This document shows, one piece after another, positions 13,218 to 22,797 of a stretch of 64,000 nucleotides of DNA (its first letter is position 1; the number at the start of each line of letters is the position of its first letter). Under the pieces are notes generated by a model. It saw nothing but the letters and a program-made list of their open reading frames with translations. It was not told the origin of the DNA and searched no databases. The position numbers and the translations under genes are program-made. Source of the stretch: Pantoea agglomerans (GTDB taxonomy: Bacteria > Pseudomonadota > Gammaproteobacteria > Enterobacterales > Enterobacteriaceae); the NCBI RefSeq assembly GCF_021397715.1, contig NZ_CP090207.1, forward strand, positions 3,782,001 through 3,846,000, read 5' to 3'.

Positions 13218-14198
13218 ATGTTCGTAGCTTCTGCACTGCTGATTATCGGTTTGCTTTTACTGGCTTATGGTGCCGATCGTCTGGTGTTTAGCGCCTCGAT
13301 ACTCTGTCGATCATTTGGCATTCCGCCGTTAATCATCGGTATGACGGTGGTCAGCATCGGCACGTCGCTGCCCGAGATGATCCTCTCCTTCTCCGCCGCG
13401 CAGCATGGCCAGATGGATCTTGCTGTCGGCACCGCACTCGGCTCGAATATTACCAACATTTTACTGATTCTGGGTGCCGCTGCGTTAATGCATCCGCTCA
13501 GCGTACACTCAAACCTGATTCGCCGGGAACTGCCATTAATGCTACTGGTGACGCTGCTCAGTGGTTTTATGCTGTTTGATAATCAGCTTAGCCGACTGGA
13601 TGGCATCGGGTTGATCGCCATCGCCGCCATTTATCTGATGGTGGTGATCCGCATCGCGCGCAAAGCGGAACGGGATAACAACGATACCCTGACCCGTGAA
13701 CAGCTGGCGGAACTGCCGCGCGATGAAGGCGGTAATACGGTGGCCTTCCTCTGGCTGGCGGTCGCACTGATTATCCTGCCGATGTCGACGCGGATGGTGA
13801 TCGACAACGCCACGGTGTTTGCCGACTATTTTGGCGTCAGCGAGCTGGTGATGGGCCTGACGCTGATTGCGGTTGGCACCAGTCTGCCCGAACTGGCGAC
13901 GGTGATTGCCGGCGCGCTGAAGGGCGAAGATGATATCGCGATCGGTAACCTGATCGGCGCCAACATTTATAATATTGCTATCGTACTGGGCCTGCCGGCG
14001 CTGATGCACCCTGGCAGCATCGACTACCACGCTTTCGCCCGCGATTACTGGGTGATGCTGGGCGTCAGCGCCCTGTTCGCCCTGCTCTGCCTGTTACGCC
14101 GCCGACGCGTGGGTCGCCGGGCAGGCGCACTTTTACTCTGTGGTTTCTTCGTCTGGGTGACGCTGCTGTGGATGCAGCCCGCGTTGATGGACGGCTAA
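13218..14198 (+). CDS. yrbG: calcium/sodium antiporter-family protein YrbG
   Basis: A 326-residue K+-independent CaCA-family cation exchanger with about ten transmembrane segments. The two inverted alpha repeats are clear: GTSLPEMILSF...ALGSNITNI near residues 50-80, and GTSLPELATVIAGA...LIGANIYNI in the second half. Transport substrate in vivo is uncertain even in E. coli. It heads the yrbG-kdsD-kdsC-lptC-lptA-lptB gene string, with 16 bases to kdsD. The 227-bp gap to the divergent mlaF must hold both promoters. Confidence 0.94.
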   Translation: MFVASALLIIGLLLLAYGADRLVFSASILCRSFGIPPLIIGMTVVSIGTSLPEMILSFSAAQHGQMDLAVGTALGSNITNILLILGAAALMHPLSVHSNLIRRELPLMLLVTLLSGFMLFDNQLSRLDGIGLIAIAAIYLMVVIRIARKAERDNNDTLTREQLAELPRDEGGNTVAFLWLAVALIILPMSTRMVIDNATVFADYFGVSELVMGLTLIAVGTSLPELATVIAGALKGEDDIAIGNLIGANIYNIAIVLGLPALMHPGSIDYHAFARDYWVMLGVSALFALLCLLRRRRVGRRAGALLLCGFFVWVTLLWMQPALMDG

Positions 14199-14214
14199 CA
14201 AGGACAGACTGACC

Positions 14215-15198
14215 ATGTCATATCAGCAACCGGCAGTTTTTGATTTCCAGCGCGCAGGCAAAGCGGTATTGCGCATTGAGCGTGAAGGCCTTGAGCAGCT
14301 CGATCAGTACATTAACGACGATTTTACCCGCGCCTGTAGCCTGATCTATGGCTGCAAAGGGAAAGTGGTGGTGATGGGGATGGGCAAGTCAGGACACATC
14401 GGTAAAAAAATGGCGGCCACCTTTGCCAGTACCGGTACGCCAGCCTTTTTCGTCCATCCGGCTGAAGCCAGCCACGGCGATCTCGGTATGGTAAGCCAGA
14501 ATGATGTGGTGATCGCCATCTCCAACAGCGGCGAGTCGAATGAAATTCTCGCGTTGATTCCGGTGCTGAAGCGGCAGAAGATCACGCTGATCTGCATGAC
14601 TGGCCGGCCTGAAAGCGCGATGGGTCGGGCGGCCGATGTCCACTTGTGCGTCAGCGTCCCGCAGGAAGCCTGCCCGCTCGGCCTGGCACCCACCAGCAGC
14701 ACCACCGCCACGCTGGTGATGGGTGATGCGCTGGCCGTTTCGCTGCTGGAAGCGCGCGGTTTTACCGCCGAAGATTTTGCGCTCTCGCATCCCGGCGGCG
14801 CGCTGGGGCGTAAACTGCTGCTGCATGTCGCCGATATCATGCACAGCGGCGATGAACTGCCTCACGTCACTCGTGACGCGTCGCTACGCGATGCCCTGCT
14901 GGAAATTACCCGCAAAAACCTCGGACTGACGGTCATCGTCGATGATCTGATGAAGATTGAAGGCATTTTTACCGATGGTGACCTGCGCCGCATCTTCGAT
15001 ATGGGTATCGATTTCCAGCACGCTACCATTGGCGAAGTGATGACGCCTGGCGGCATTCGGGTGCGACCTAATATGCTGGCGGTTGAAGCGCTGAACCTGA
15101 TGCAAACCAAAAACATTACCTCGATCCTGGTCGCCGATGACGACCATCTGCTCGGTGTGGTACATATGCATGACATGCTACGCGCTGGCGTGGTCTGA
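14215..15198 (+). CDS. kdsD: D-arabinose 5-phosphate isomerase
   Basis: A 327-residue enzyme converting ribulose 5-phosphate to arabinose 5-phosphate, the precursor of Kdo in LPS. It has a SIS domain (MGKSGHIGKKMAATFASTGTPA and the AISNSGES phosphate-binding loop) followed by two CBS domains (about 210-325). Length and order match E. coli KdsD (328). It acts in the cytoplasm just ahead of KdsA; KdsC, the next gene, acts one step later. Confidence 0.97.
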   Translation: MSYQQPAVFDFQRAGKAVLRIEREGLEQLDQYINDDFTRACSLIYGCKGKVVVMGMGKSGHIGKKMAATFASTGTPAFFVHPAEASHGDLGMVSQNDVVIAISNSGESNEILALIPVLKRQKITLICMTGRPESAMGRAADVHLCVSVPQEACPLGLAPTSSTTATLVMGDALAVSLLEARGFTAEDFALSHPGGALGRKLLLHVADIMHSGDELPHVTRDASLRDALLEITRKNLGLTVIVDDLMKIEGIFTDGDLRRIFDMGIDFQHATIGEVMTPGGIRVRPNMLAVEALNLMQTKNITSILVADDDHLLGVVHMHDMLRAGVV

Positions 15199-15211
15199 AC
15201 AGGAAATGAAA

Positions 15212-15778
15212 ATGCAACAGGCAACTCCCCCGATTGATACCTGCTACGGACCGGTCAGCGCCGAGGTCATGGCCCGCGCCAGCCAGATTCGTCTGCTGAT
15301 TTGCGACGTCGATGGCGTGATGTCCGACGGGGTGATTTACATGGGCAATAACGGTGAAGAGCTGAAAGCCTTTAATGTGCGGGACGGCTACGGCATACGT
15401 TGCCTGCTGACCTCCGATGTGGAAGTGGCTATTATTACAGGCCGTAATGCGCGTCTGATGGAAGATCGCTGTAAAACGCTCGGCATTCGTCATCTTTATC
15501 AGGGACAATCGGATAAGCTTTTGGCCTATGGCGAACTTCTGGATAAACTGTCTCTTTCCGATCGGCAGGTCGCCTATATCGGTGATGACCTGATCGACTG
15601 GCCGGTGATGGCAAAAGTGGGATTAAGCGTGGCGGTGGCGGATGCACATCCGGTGCTGTTGCCGCGTGCGCACTACGTGACGCGCATTGCTGGCGGACGC
15701 GGCGCGGTGCGTGAACTGTGCGATCTTATCTTAATGTCGCAGAACAAATTTGAGGATGCCAAAGGGCAATCAGTATGA
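15212..15778 (+). CDS. kdsC: 3-deoxy-D-manno-octulosonate 8-phosphate phosphatase
   Basis: A 188-residue HAD-superfamily phosphatase that removes the phosphate from Kdo 8-phosphate. The catalytic DVDGVMSDG motif, the GRNARLMEDR segment and IGDDLIDWPVM are the HAD motifs. MQQATPP at 15212 is chosen as start because AGGA lies seven bases before it; the ATG two codons earlier touches that site. It overlaps lptC by an ATGA junction, so Kdo synthesis and LPS export genes are coupled. Confidence 0.95.
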   Translation: MQQATPPIDTCYGPVSAEVMARASQIRLLICDVDGVMSDGVIYMGNNGEELKAFNVRDGYGIRCLLTSDVEVAIITGRNARLMEDRCKTLGIRHLYQGQSDKLLAYGELLDKLSLSDRQVAYIGDDLIDWPVMAKVGLSVAVADAHPVLLPRAHYVTRIAGGRGAVRELCDLILMSQNKFEDAKGQSV

Positions 15779-16344
15779 GTAAAAGCAGGCGTTGGATGAC
15801 GCTGATTCTGACCTTGATTGCACTGGTTTTAATCGGCTGGAATCTTACCAATCAGGATGAGAGTACGCCGGTTGCCACCGATGATCAGGCACCGACCTAT
15901 ACCAGTGCGGATTCACACACCGTGGTCTACAACCCACAGGGTGCGCTGTCGTATAAGTTGATCTCCGATAAAGTGACCTATTTTTCGGATCAGGAGATCA
16001 GCTGGTTTGATAATCCGGTCATGACGACTTACGACGAAAATAAAGTGCCGACCTGGAAACTCCGTGCGGACAAAGCAAAGCTCACTAAAGATCGTATGCT
16101 CTATCTGTATGGTCATGTTGAACTGAACACGCTGACGCAGGATTCTCAGCTTGAACGGGTCAAAACCGACAATGCCCAGATCAATCTTGTCACTCAGGAT
16201 GTAACTTCTGACGACCAGGTGACGTTATATGGCCGTAGTTTTAACTCCACCGGCATGAAAATGCGCGGCAATTTACGGACAAAAAACGCCGAGTTAATCG
16301 AAAAGGTCAAAACTTCTTATGAAATTCAAAATGAACAAAAATAG
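15775..16344 (+). CDS. lptC: LPS export component LptC
   Basis: A 189-residue bitopic inner-membrane protein: one N-terminal helix (about residues 7-22) and a periplasmic beta-jellyroll that receives LPS from LptB2FG and passes it to LptA. The segments VYNPQGALSYKLISDKVTYF and SQLERVKTDNAQI are typical. It overlaps kdsC by 4 bases and the next gene, lptA, by 26, so all three are probably coupled. Confidence 0.95.
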   Translation: MSKSRRWMTLILTLIALVLIGWNLTNQDESTPVATDDQAPTYTSADSHTVVYNPQGALSYKLISDKVTYFSDQEISWFDNPVMTTYDENKVPTWKLRADKAKLTKDRMLYLYGHVELNTLTQDSQLERVKTDNAQINLVTQDVTSDDQVTLYGRSFNSTGMKMRGNLRTKNAELIEKVKTSYEIQNEQK

Positions 16345-16870
16345 CCTCAGGTTTTTACTGGCCAGCATGCTGCTGGCGAGCAGCGTACCTGCGCTGGCCC
16401 TGACCGGTGACTCGGATAAGCCCGTCAATATTGACTCACAGAACCAGGCGCTGGATCTGCAGGGCAATGTCGCGACCTTTACCGGCAACGTTATCGTCAC
16501 CCAGGGTTCGATCAAAATCACCGCTGATAAAGTGGTCGTGACCCGTCCGGGCGGCGACAGCAAGAAAACCATCGTCGATGCCTACGGCAATCCGGCTACC
16601 TTTTACCAGATGCAGGACAGCGGCAAACCCGTTCAGGGCCACGCGGCAAAACTGCATTATGAACTGGCTAACGACTTTGTAGAGCTGACCGGCAACGCCT
16701 TCATTGAGCAGCAGGACAGCAACATCAAAGGCGATCGCATTACCTATCTGGTGAAAGAGCAGAAAATGCAGGCGTACAGCCAGGGCCAGAACAAGCGCGT
16801 CACTACAGTGCTGGTGCCATCGCAACTGCAGGATAAAGGTTCGTCCAACAGCGGAAAGAAGAGTAACTGA
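16319..16870 (+). CDS. lptA: LPS periplasmic bridge protein LptA
   Basis: A 183-residue OstA-family protein with a signal peptide (about 27 residues, ending VPALA). The periplasmic beta-jellyroll polymerises between LptC and LptD to carry LPS to the outer membrane. The [19 protein letters not shown] and [19 protein letters not shown] repeats are diagnostic, and the Lys/Ser-rich tail is usual. The start inside lptC (26-bp overlap) agrees with the E. coli N-terminus MKFK. Confidence 0.95.
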   Translation: MKFKMNKNSLRFLLASMLLASSVPALALTGDSDKPVNIDSQNQALDLQGNVATFTGNVIVTQGSIKITADKVVVTRPGGDSKKTIVDAYGNPATFYQMQDSGKPVQGHAAKLHYELANDFVELTGNAFIEQQDSNIKGDRITYLVKEQKMQAYSQGQNKRVTTVLVPSQLQDKGSSNSGKKSN

Positions 16871-16875
16871 TAGCT

Positions 16876-17601
16876 ATGGCCACATTAATCGCAGAAAACC
16901 TGGCGAAGGCATATAAAGGCCGTCGCGTGGTAGAAGATGTCAGTCTGCAGGTAAAGTCCGGCGAGATTGTCGGCCTGCTGGGCCCGAACGGCGCCGGTAA
17001 AACCACCACTTTTTACATGGTGGTCGGTATTGTGCCGCGCGACGCAGGCCGCATTATTATTGATGATGAAGATATCAGTATCCTGCCGCTGCACGCCCGC
17101 GCGCGCCGCGGTATCGGCTATCTGCCGCAGGAGGCCTCGATTTTCCGTCGCCTCAGCGTCTACGATAACCTGATGGCGGTCCTGCAAATCCGTGACGATC
17201 TCACTGAAGAGCAGCGTCAGGATCGCGCCAACGAACTGATGGAAGAGTTTCACATCGAGCACCTGCGCGACAGCATGGGCCAGGCGCTATCCGGCGGTGA
17301 ACGCCGCCGGGTCGAGATCGCCCGCGCGCTGGCTGCGAACCCCAAATTTATCCTGCTGGATGAGCCGTTTGCCGGTGTTGACCCGATCTCGGTCATCGAC
17401 ATCAAGAAAATCATCGAGCACCTGCGTGACAGCGGTCTGGGCGTATTGATCACCGACCATAACGTGCGCGAAACCTTAGCGGTGTGCGAACGGGCTTATA
17501 TCGTGAGTCAGGGTCACCTGATCGCGCACGGCACGCCGAATGAAATTCTGGCAGATGAGCAGGTTAAGCGGGTTTATTTGGGTGAAGAGTTCAGACTCTG
17601 A
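16876..17601 (+). CDS. lptB: LPS export ATPase LptB
   Basis: A 241-residue ABC ATPase powering LPS extraction by the LptB2FG complex. Walker [10 protein letters not shown] is at 36-44, the signature is ALSGGERRR, and Walker B is [12 protein letters not shown]. It starts 5 bases after lptA. The rpoN gene follows after 48 bases on the same strand. Length is identical to E. coli LptB. Confidence 0.98.
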   Translation: MATLIAENLAKAYKGRRVVEDVSLQVKSGEIVGLLGPNGAGKTTTFYMVVGIVPRDAGRIIIDDEDISILPLHARARRGIGYLPQEASIFRRLSVYDNLMAVLQIRDDLTEEQRQDRANELMEEFHIEHLRDSMGQALSGGERRRVEIARALAANPKFILLDEPFAGVDPISVIDIKKIIEHLRDSGLGVLITDHNVRETLAVCERAYIVSQGHLIAHGTPNEILADEQVKRVYLGEEFRL

Positions 17602-17649
17602 TAAGGTGTCGTAAATACTGATGTTTACCTGGGAACTACCATCCTGTCT

Positions 17650-19083
17650 ATGAAGCAAGGTTTGCAACTCAGGCTCAGCCAACAGCTGGCGATGACACCG
17701 CAGTTGCAGCAGGCGATTCGCCTGCTGCAACTCTCTACGCTTGAACTCCAGCAGGAGTTACAGCTGGCACTGGAAAGTAATCCGCTGCTTGAACAGACCG
17801 ATCTGCATGAAGAAATCGACTCTCGTGAGGCTCAGGAAGGCGAAGCGCTGGATACCCGTGAAGCGCTTGAGCAGAAAGAGATGCCTGATGAGCTGCCGCT
17901 GGATGCGACCTGGGATGAGATTTACACTGCCGGCACGCCGTCAGGCACCGGTACCGATTACCAGGATGATGAATTACCGGTTTATCAGGGTGAGACGACC
18001 CAGTCACTGCAGGATTACCTGATGTGGCAGGTTGAACTGACGCCGTTCAGCGATACCGACCGCGCCATTGCCACCTCGATCGTGGATGCGATCGATGACA
18101 CCGGATACCTCACCGTTTCGCTTGAAGAGATTCTCGACAGCATCGGCAACGATGAGCTTGAGGCCGATGAAGTTGAAGCGGTGCTGAAACGCATCCAGCG
18201 CTTTGATCCGATTGGCGTTGGCGCACGCGATCTGCGTGACTGCCTGCTGGTTCAGCTGTCGCAATATGCGCCCGAAACGCCGATGCTGGCGGAAGCCCGG
18301 CTAATCGTCAGTGAACATCTGGATCTGCTGGCTAACCACGATTTTCGCAGCCTGATGCGGGTTACGCGCCTTAAAGAAGAGGTGCTGAAAGAGGCGATGC
18401 TGTTAATTCAGTCGCTGGACCCGCGTCCCGGTCAGTCGATTAATACCGGCGAACCGGAATATGTCATTCCCGACGTGCTGGTGCGTAAAGTCGGCAACCG
18501 CTGGACGGTTGAGCTTAACGCCGACAGCGTTCCGCGCCTGAAAATCAATCAGCAGTATGCCGCCATGAGCGGGGCGACGCGCAACGACAGCGACAGCCAG
18601 TTCATTCGCAGTAACCTGCAGGAAGCGCGCTGGCTGATTAAAAGCCTGGAAAGCCGCAACGACACACTGCTGAAGGTGACGCGCTGTATCGTCGAGCAGC
18701 AGCAGGCGTTTTTTGAGCAGGGCGAAGAGTACATGCGCCCGATGGTGCTGGCTGATATCGCACAGGCGGTAGAGATGCACGAGTCGACCATTTCCCGCGT
18801 GACCACGCAAAAGTATCTGCACAGTCCGCGTGGCATTTTTGAACTGAAGTACTTTTTCTCCAGTCATGTGAATACTGAAGGTGGCGGCGAAGCCTCATCG
18901 ACGGCGATTCGCGCGCTGGTGAAAAAATTAATCTCGGCGGAAAATCCAGCCAAACCCTTGAGCGACAGTAAACTCACCTCCATGTTATCTGATCAAGGGA
19001 TCATGGTGGCACGTCGTACCGTCGCCAAATACCGCGAGTCTTTATCCATCCCGCCATCGAACCAGCGTAAACAGCTGGTTTGA
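17650..19083 (+). CDS. rpoN: RNA polymerase sigma-54 factor
   Basis: A 477-residue sigma-54. The glutamine/leucine-rich activator-interaction region occupies the first ~50 residues ([17 protein letters not shown]...), an acidic linker follows, then the core-binding region and the C-terminal RpoN box [10 protein letters not shown] just before the end. Sigma-54 holoenzyme needs enhancer-binding ATPases and controls nitrogen assimilation among other functions. The genes that follow (hpf, ptsN, rapZ, npr) keep the classical rpoN cluster order. Confidence 0.98.
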   Translation: MKQGLQLRLSQQLAMTPQLQQAIRLLQLSTLELQQELQLALESNPLLEQTDLHEEIDSREAQEGEALDTREALEQKEMPDELPLDATWDEIYTAGTPSGTGTDYQDDELPVYQGETTQSLQDYLMWQVELTPFSDTDRAIATSIVDAIDDTGYLTVSLEEILDSIGNDELEADEVEAVLKRIQRFDPIGVGARDLRDCLLVQLSQYAPETPMLAEARLIVSEHLDLLANHDFRSLMRVTRLKEEVLKEAMLLIQSLDPRPGQSINTGEPEYVIPDVLVRKVGNRWTVELNADSVPRLKINQQYAAMSGATRNDSDSQFIRSNLQEARWLIKSLESRNDTLLKVTRCIVEQQQAFFEQGEEYMRPMVLADIAQAVEMHESTISRVTTQKYLHSPRGIFELKYFFSSHVNTEGGGEASSTAIRALVKKLISAENPAKPLSDSKLTSMLSDQGIMVARRTVAKYRESLSIPPSNQRKQLV

Positions 19084-19104
19084 CAGAAATGAGAAGGAAG
19101 ACCT

Positions 19105-19392
19105 ATGCAGCTGAACCTTACCGGGCAAAATGTTGAAATCACCGCACCACTGCGCGATTTCGTCAGCGGTAAATTTGCCAAACTGGAACACTATTTCGAA
19201 CATATCAATCAGGTCTATATTGTCCTGAAGGTCGAGAAGGTCACGCAGGTGGCCGACGCAACGCTTCACATCAACGGTGGCGAGCTGCACGCCACGTCGG
19301 AAGCGGAAGATATGTATGCGGCCATCGATGGGCTAATCGACAAGCTTGCCCGTCAGCTGACCAAACACAAAGACAAACTGAAAAAACACTAA
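19105..19392 (+). CDS. hpf: ribosome hibernation promoting factor, short form
   Basis: A 95-residue HPF. In stationary phase the short form acts with RMF to form and stabilise 100S ribosome dimers. The typical N-terminus MQLNLTGQNVEITAPLRDFV and a Lys-rich C-terminus are present, and the long-form C-terminal dimerisation domain is absent, as in other Enterobacterales. It is 21 bp after rpoN and followed by a palindromic terminator-like hairpin before ptsN. Confidence 0.96.
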   Translation: MQLNLTGQNVEITAPLRDFVSGKFAKLEHYFEHINQVYIVLKVEKVTQVADATLHINGGELHATSEAEDMYAAIDGLIDKLARQLTKHKDKLKKH

Positions 19393-19437
19393 CCTTCACG
19401 CTCGCTAAGCGCGCTCTGCGTGCAGAGCCGACAGTAT

Positions 19438-19460
19438 GGGGCGGATATCCGCCCCGTTTT
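19438..19460 (+). terminator. terminator-like palindrome after hpf
   Basis: A perfect 18-bp palindrome, GGGGCGGATATCCGCCCC, is followed by GTTTTG. It lies between hpf and ptsN on the same strand. With only four T it may be partial, which would allow graded expression of ptsN-rapZ-npr. Confidence 0.6.
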
Positions 19461-19543
19461 GTCATCTAAGCAAGCGCCATTCGCTCTCAGCATCATGACA
19501 GGCTGAGGGTTAATGACCAGGTTAACTCGCAAGTGAAACGATA

Positions 19544-20023
19544 ATGAACAACGATCTAACACTGGAATTGAGCACAGTGCTTTCGCCCGACTGCACCCGC
19601 AGCGGCGTCCACTGCCAGAGCAAAAAACGCGCGCTGGAAATTATCAGCGAACTGGCCGCTAAGCAGCTCAACCTGCCGCACCAGACGCTTTTCGAAGCGA
19701 TCCTCACCCGTGAGCGCATGGGCAGTACCGGCATTGGCAACGGCATTGCCATTCCGCACGGTAAGCTGGAAGAGGATACGCTGCGCGCTGTCGGGGTGTT
19801 TATCAGCCTTGAGCAGCCGATAGCGTTTGATGCCGTTGATAATCAGCCGGTCGATCTGTTGTTTGCCCTGCTGGTGCCGGCTGACCAGTGCAAAACTCAC
19901 CTGCACACCCTTTCACTGGTGGCGAAGCGTCTGGCGGATAAAACCGTCTGCCGCCGTCTGCGCGCCGCGCAGAGTGATGAAGAGCTTTATGCCATTATCA
20001 CAGAAGGCCAGTCAGAGCAGTAA
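19544..20023 (+). CDS. ptsN: nitrogen PTS enzyme IIA
   Basis: A 159-residue EIIA-Ntr protein, the terminal phosphoacceptor of the regulatory PTSNtr chain (PtsP to NPr to PtsN). The phosphorylated histidine is His72 in [11 protein letters not shown]. Unphosphorylated EIIANtr modulates potassium handling and other regulators in E. coli. Its donor NPr is encoded two genes downstream, so two of the three chain members are in this operon. Confidence 0.97.
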   Translation: MNNDLTLELSTVLSPDCTRSGVHCQSKKRALEIISELAAKQLNLPHQTLFEAILTRERMGSTGIGNGIAIPHGKLEEDTLRAVGVFISLEQPIAFDAVDNQPVDLLFALLVPADQCKTHLHTLSLVAKRLADKTVCRRLRAAQSDEELYAIITEGQSEQ

Positions 20024-20070
20024 CGCGTCTTTACCGGCTGCGAGCCGGTTTTAAAACGGGAGAGAAGGTC

Positions 20071-20925
20071 ATGGTGCTGATGATCGTGAGCGGTCGGTCA
20101 GGCTCGGGGAAGTCAGTGGCGCTGCGCGCGCTGGAAGATATGGGTTTTTACTGCGTCGATAACCTGCCGGTGGTGCTGTTGCCCGAGTTAGCGAACTCGC
20201 TGGCGGAACGCAACATCTCGGCAGCGGTGAGTATCGATGTCCGCAACATGCCTGAATCCCCTGAAGTTTTTGAAACCGCGCTGAATAATCTGCCCGACAC
20301 ATTTTCGCCTCAGCTGCTGTTTCTTGATGCCGATCGTAATACCCTGATTCGCCGCTACAGCGATACCCGCCGTCTGCATCCGCTCTCCAGTAAAAACTTA
20401 TCGCTGGAAAGTGCCATTGATGAAGAGAGCGATCTGCTGGAGCCGCTGCGTTCGCGTGCTGACCTGATCATTGATACCTCAGAGATGTCGGTGCACGAAC
20501 TGGCGGAGATGCTGCGAACCCGACTGCTGGGCAAGCGTGAACGCGAGCTGACGATGGTGTTTGAGTCGTTTGGCTTCAAGCACGGTATCCCGATTGATGC
20601 CGATTATGTGTTTGACGTGCGCTTTCTGCCGAACCCGCACTGGGACCCTAAGCTGCGCCCGATGACGGGCCTCGATCGGCCGGTTGCCGCCTTTCTCGAT
20701 CGCCATACCGAGGTGCATAACTTCATTTACCAGACCCGCAGTTATCTGGAACTGTGGCTACCGATGCTGGAAACCAACAACCGCAGTTACCTTACTGTCG
20801 CTATCGGCTGTACCGGCGGGAAACATCGTTCGGTCTACATTGCCGAGCAGCTGGCGGACTACTTCCGTTCACGCGGCAAGAATGTCCAGTCACGCCACCG
20901 TACGTTGGAAAAGCGTAAATCATGA
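20071..20925 (+). CDS. rapZ: RNase adapter protein RapZ
   Basis: A 284-residue protein that delivers the small RNA GlmZ to RNase E and so controls glucosamine-6-phosphate synthase. Walker A GRSGSGKS is at residues 8-15. The C-terminal [17 protein letters not shown] and the basic end [19 protein letters not shown] form the RNA-binding part and match E. coli almost exactly. An AGGGAGA-like site precedes the ATG. The npr start overlaps its stop by 4 bases. Confidence 0.97.
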   Translation: MVLMIVSGRSGSGKSVALRALEDMGFYCVDNLPVVLLPELANSLAERNISAAVSIDVRNMPESPEVFETALNNLPDTFSPQLLFLDADRNTLIRRYSDTRRLHPLSSKNLSLESAIDEESDLLEPLRSRADLIIDTSEMSVHELAEMLRTRLLGKRERELTMVFESFGFKHGIPIDADYVFDVRFLPNPHWDPKLRPMTGLDRPVAAFLDRHTEVHNFIYQTRSYLELWLPMLETNNRSYLTVAIGCTGGKHRSVYIAEQLADYFRSRGKNVQSRHRTLEKRKS

Positions 20926-21194
20926 CCGTCAGACAAACCGTTGAAATCAAAAATAAGCTGGGCATGCATGCCCGGCCAGCCATGAAATTGTTTGAACTGG
21001 TGCAGAGCTTTGATGCTGAAGTGCTGCTGCGCAACGAAGCCGGCACCGAAGCGGAAGCCAGCAGCGTGATTGCGCTGCTGATGCTCGATTCGGCACAGGG
21101 CGGACATATTGAAATCGAAGCCAGCGGACCGGAAGAGATCCCGGCGCTGGCTGCGGTTATTGAGCTGTTTGAAGCGGGCTTTGATGAAGATTAA
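20922..21194 (+). CDS. npr: phosphocarrier protein NPr
   Basis: A 90-residue HPr-like carrier of the nitrogen PTS. The active-site histidine is His16 in GMHARPA. It takes phosphate from enzyme I-Ntr and passes it to EIIANtr. It is last in the rpoN cluster and overlaps rapZ by ATGA. Its stop lies only 3 bp from the stop of the convergent mtgA. Confidence 0.97.
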   Translation: MTVRQTVEIKNKLGMHARPAMKLFELVQSFDAEVLLRNEAGTEAEASSVIALLMLDSAQGGHIEIEASGPEEIPALAAVIELFEAGFDED

Positions 21195-21197
21195 GGC

Positions 21198-21917
21198 TTA
21201 ATCCAGCCGGTTACGCTGCAGGAAGCCCTCGCCGCCCAGCTGGCGCATCTGACGCAAAATCCACTGCTGGCGCTGCCGTACGTAGCCCGACGGCGCCGCC
21301 GCACGGAAACGGATAGGATTAGGCAGCACCGCCGCCAGCAACGCCGCTTCAGCGGCCGTCAGCCGACTGGCTGGCTTGTGGAAATAGCGCTGTGACGCTG
21401 CCTCCACGCCAAACACCCCTGGCCCGAACTCGGCGATATTCAGATAGACGGTTAAAATACGTCGCTTGGTCCAGACCGTCTCAATGCCCACCGTCAGGCC
21501 CGCCTCCAGCCCTTTACGAATCCAGCTGCGTCCATCCCACAGAAACAGATTTTTAGCCGTTTGCTGCGACAGGGTTGAGGCACCACGCATCCGGCTATCA
21601 CTGTTATCCAGTACCGACTCAATCGCCGCGACATCAAAACCCCAGTGAGTCGGGAATTTTTGATCTTCAGAAGCAATCACCGCTAATCCCATCCAGGGAG
21701 AAATATCATCGTGCCCGACCCAGTCCGAATGGGCCACATAGCTGAAGTCTCCGCGCAACCAGGCGCCCAGCTGACGCTCAACCATCACTGCCGAGAACGG
21801 CACTGGCAAAAATGAAAACAGCAAAATGCCCGCCAGCCAAATCCCCAGCCACGCCAGAATGAGTCGGATAGCAATCCGCTTAATACGTTGCCCGACGCTT
21901 CCTTTATGCTTACTCAT
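21198..21917 (-). CDS. mtgA: monofunctional peptidoglycan glycosyltransferase
   Basis: A 239-residue GT51 enzyme that polymerises lipid II into glycan strands at the inner-membrane outer face. One N-terminal helix (about residues 17-38) anchors it. Motifs: [14 protein letters not shown] with the catalytic glutamate, [17 protein letters not shown], and [18 protein letters not shown]. There is no transpeptidase domain. In E. coli elbB lies just upstream; here a long non-coding stretch takes its place. Confidence 0.96.
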   Translation of the reverse strand: MSKHKGSVGQRIKRIAIRLILAWLGIWLAGILLFSFLPVPFSAVMVERQLGAWLRGDFSYVAHSDWVGHDDISPWMGLAVIASEDQKFPTHWGFDVAAIESVLDNSDSRMRGASTLSQQTAKNLFLWDGRSWIRKGLEAGLTVGIETVWTKRRILTVYLNIAEFGPGVFGVEAASQRYFHKPASRLTAAEAALLAAVLPNPIRFRAAAPSGYVRQRQQWILRQMRQLGGEGFLQRNRLD

Positions 21918-22679
21918 GCAATCTTCCCATACTTGTTTCAGGCGTTAATCAATTACTCGCGTAATCAGTGCGTAGTAAAACCATTTATCGCCGTTTTCGG
22001 TGAAAATGGCCGTGCGGTTTCCAGACTTCGGGCCGCTATTTTGCATTAAAAAGCTGCAACAGATCGAAATAGTTCAAGCACTTCCGTAAAAAAGGAATCG
22101 GTTCCATTCCTCAGCATTGCTTAGCACCTTTCCAGATAAACGCTTATTAATTGGTGATAAGCATTAATTTGAATCATTTGCCATGCTTAACTATCCTGTT
22201 TTTCTGGCTTCGATATTTTTCATTGATTGCCTACGATTATTCGCATAATGCATCAATTTTTCGCCACTACCTCCCGGCTGGCATGGCTGAGTTGCTTAAC
22301 TTATGACCCGCCCTGACGGTCGGGGATGGCGGTCAGCAGCCTGAAGAAGCGAAATCTTTTTTTCCTTTCCAAAACGTTTTGGATAAATCGCGCCATTTTG
22401 CACCCCTGCCGAGTAATATCAGCGCGTTAGCAGTGCAGATCCGCCTGAGAGAGCGGCGGCTTCGCCTGACCCCTTCCCCCGGTCTGCCGCTGCCGTCCGG
22501 GCGCGTTAAAAGCGCGCAAAAAGCGGGAGAACTGATTAAAATTACCGCAATGCAACGCAGAAAATGATTCCTTACTTGACTGTGTTGCCAAATTAATGTT
22601 TTCTGTATTTAAACGCTGCTCAACATCACACATTTTAATGAATCTTGTAACACGTTAAGATGAATTTGCTAAGGTGATG
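21918..22679. other. non-coding region where elbB is expected
   Basis: About 760 bp between mtgA and arcZ hold no convincing gene. In E. coli elbB lies here. A 62-residue plus-strand frame at 22379-22567 has no family signature and an arginine-rich, low-complexity composition. The stretch should contain the mtgA promoter (left end) and the arcZ promoter (right end). Confidence 0.6.
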
Positions 22680-22797
22680 GCAGAGTTAACCAATACCATG
22701 CGGCTGCATTTATTACTCAAAGCATAGCAGCCGCTACTTTTTCCCTGGTGTTGGCGCAGTATTCGCGCACCCCGGCCTCGGCTGGGGTCATTTTTTT
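22680..22797 (+). ncRNA. arcZ: small regulatory RNA ArcZ
   Basis: Recognised from its 3' part. The segment CCCTGGTGTTGGCGCAGTAT and the following TCGCGCACCCCGG match my recollection of E. coli ArcZ closely, including the seed that pairs with rpoS mRNA. The terminator is ACCCCGGC/GCTGGGGT (22769-22788) followed by seven T. The 5' end is inferred from a TTGTAA -35-like box at 22645 and E. coli length (about 121 nt); a 5' stem CGGCTGC/GCAGCCG lies at 22701-22733. ArcZ is an Hfq-dependent RNA that activates rpoS and represses many mRNAs. The location beside the 3' end of arcB is as in E. coli. The T-run overlaps the last arcB codons on the opposite strand. Confidence 0.9.

Noticed and set aside
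22379..22567. 62-codon frame in the mtgA-arcZ gap as an elbB remnant
   Set aside because: Sequence has no similarity to ElbB and looks like low-complexity basic read-through.
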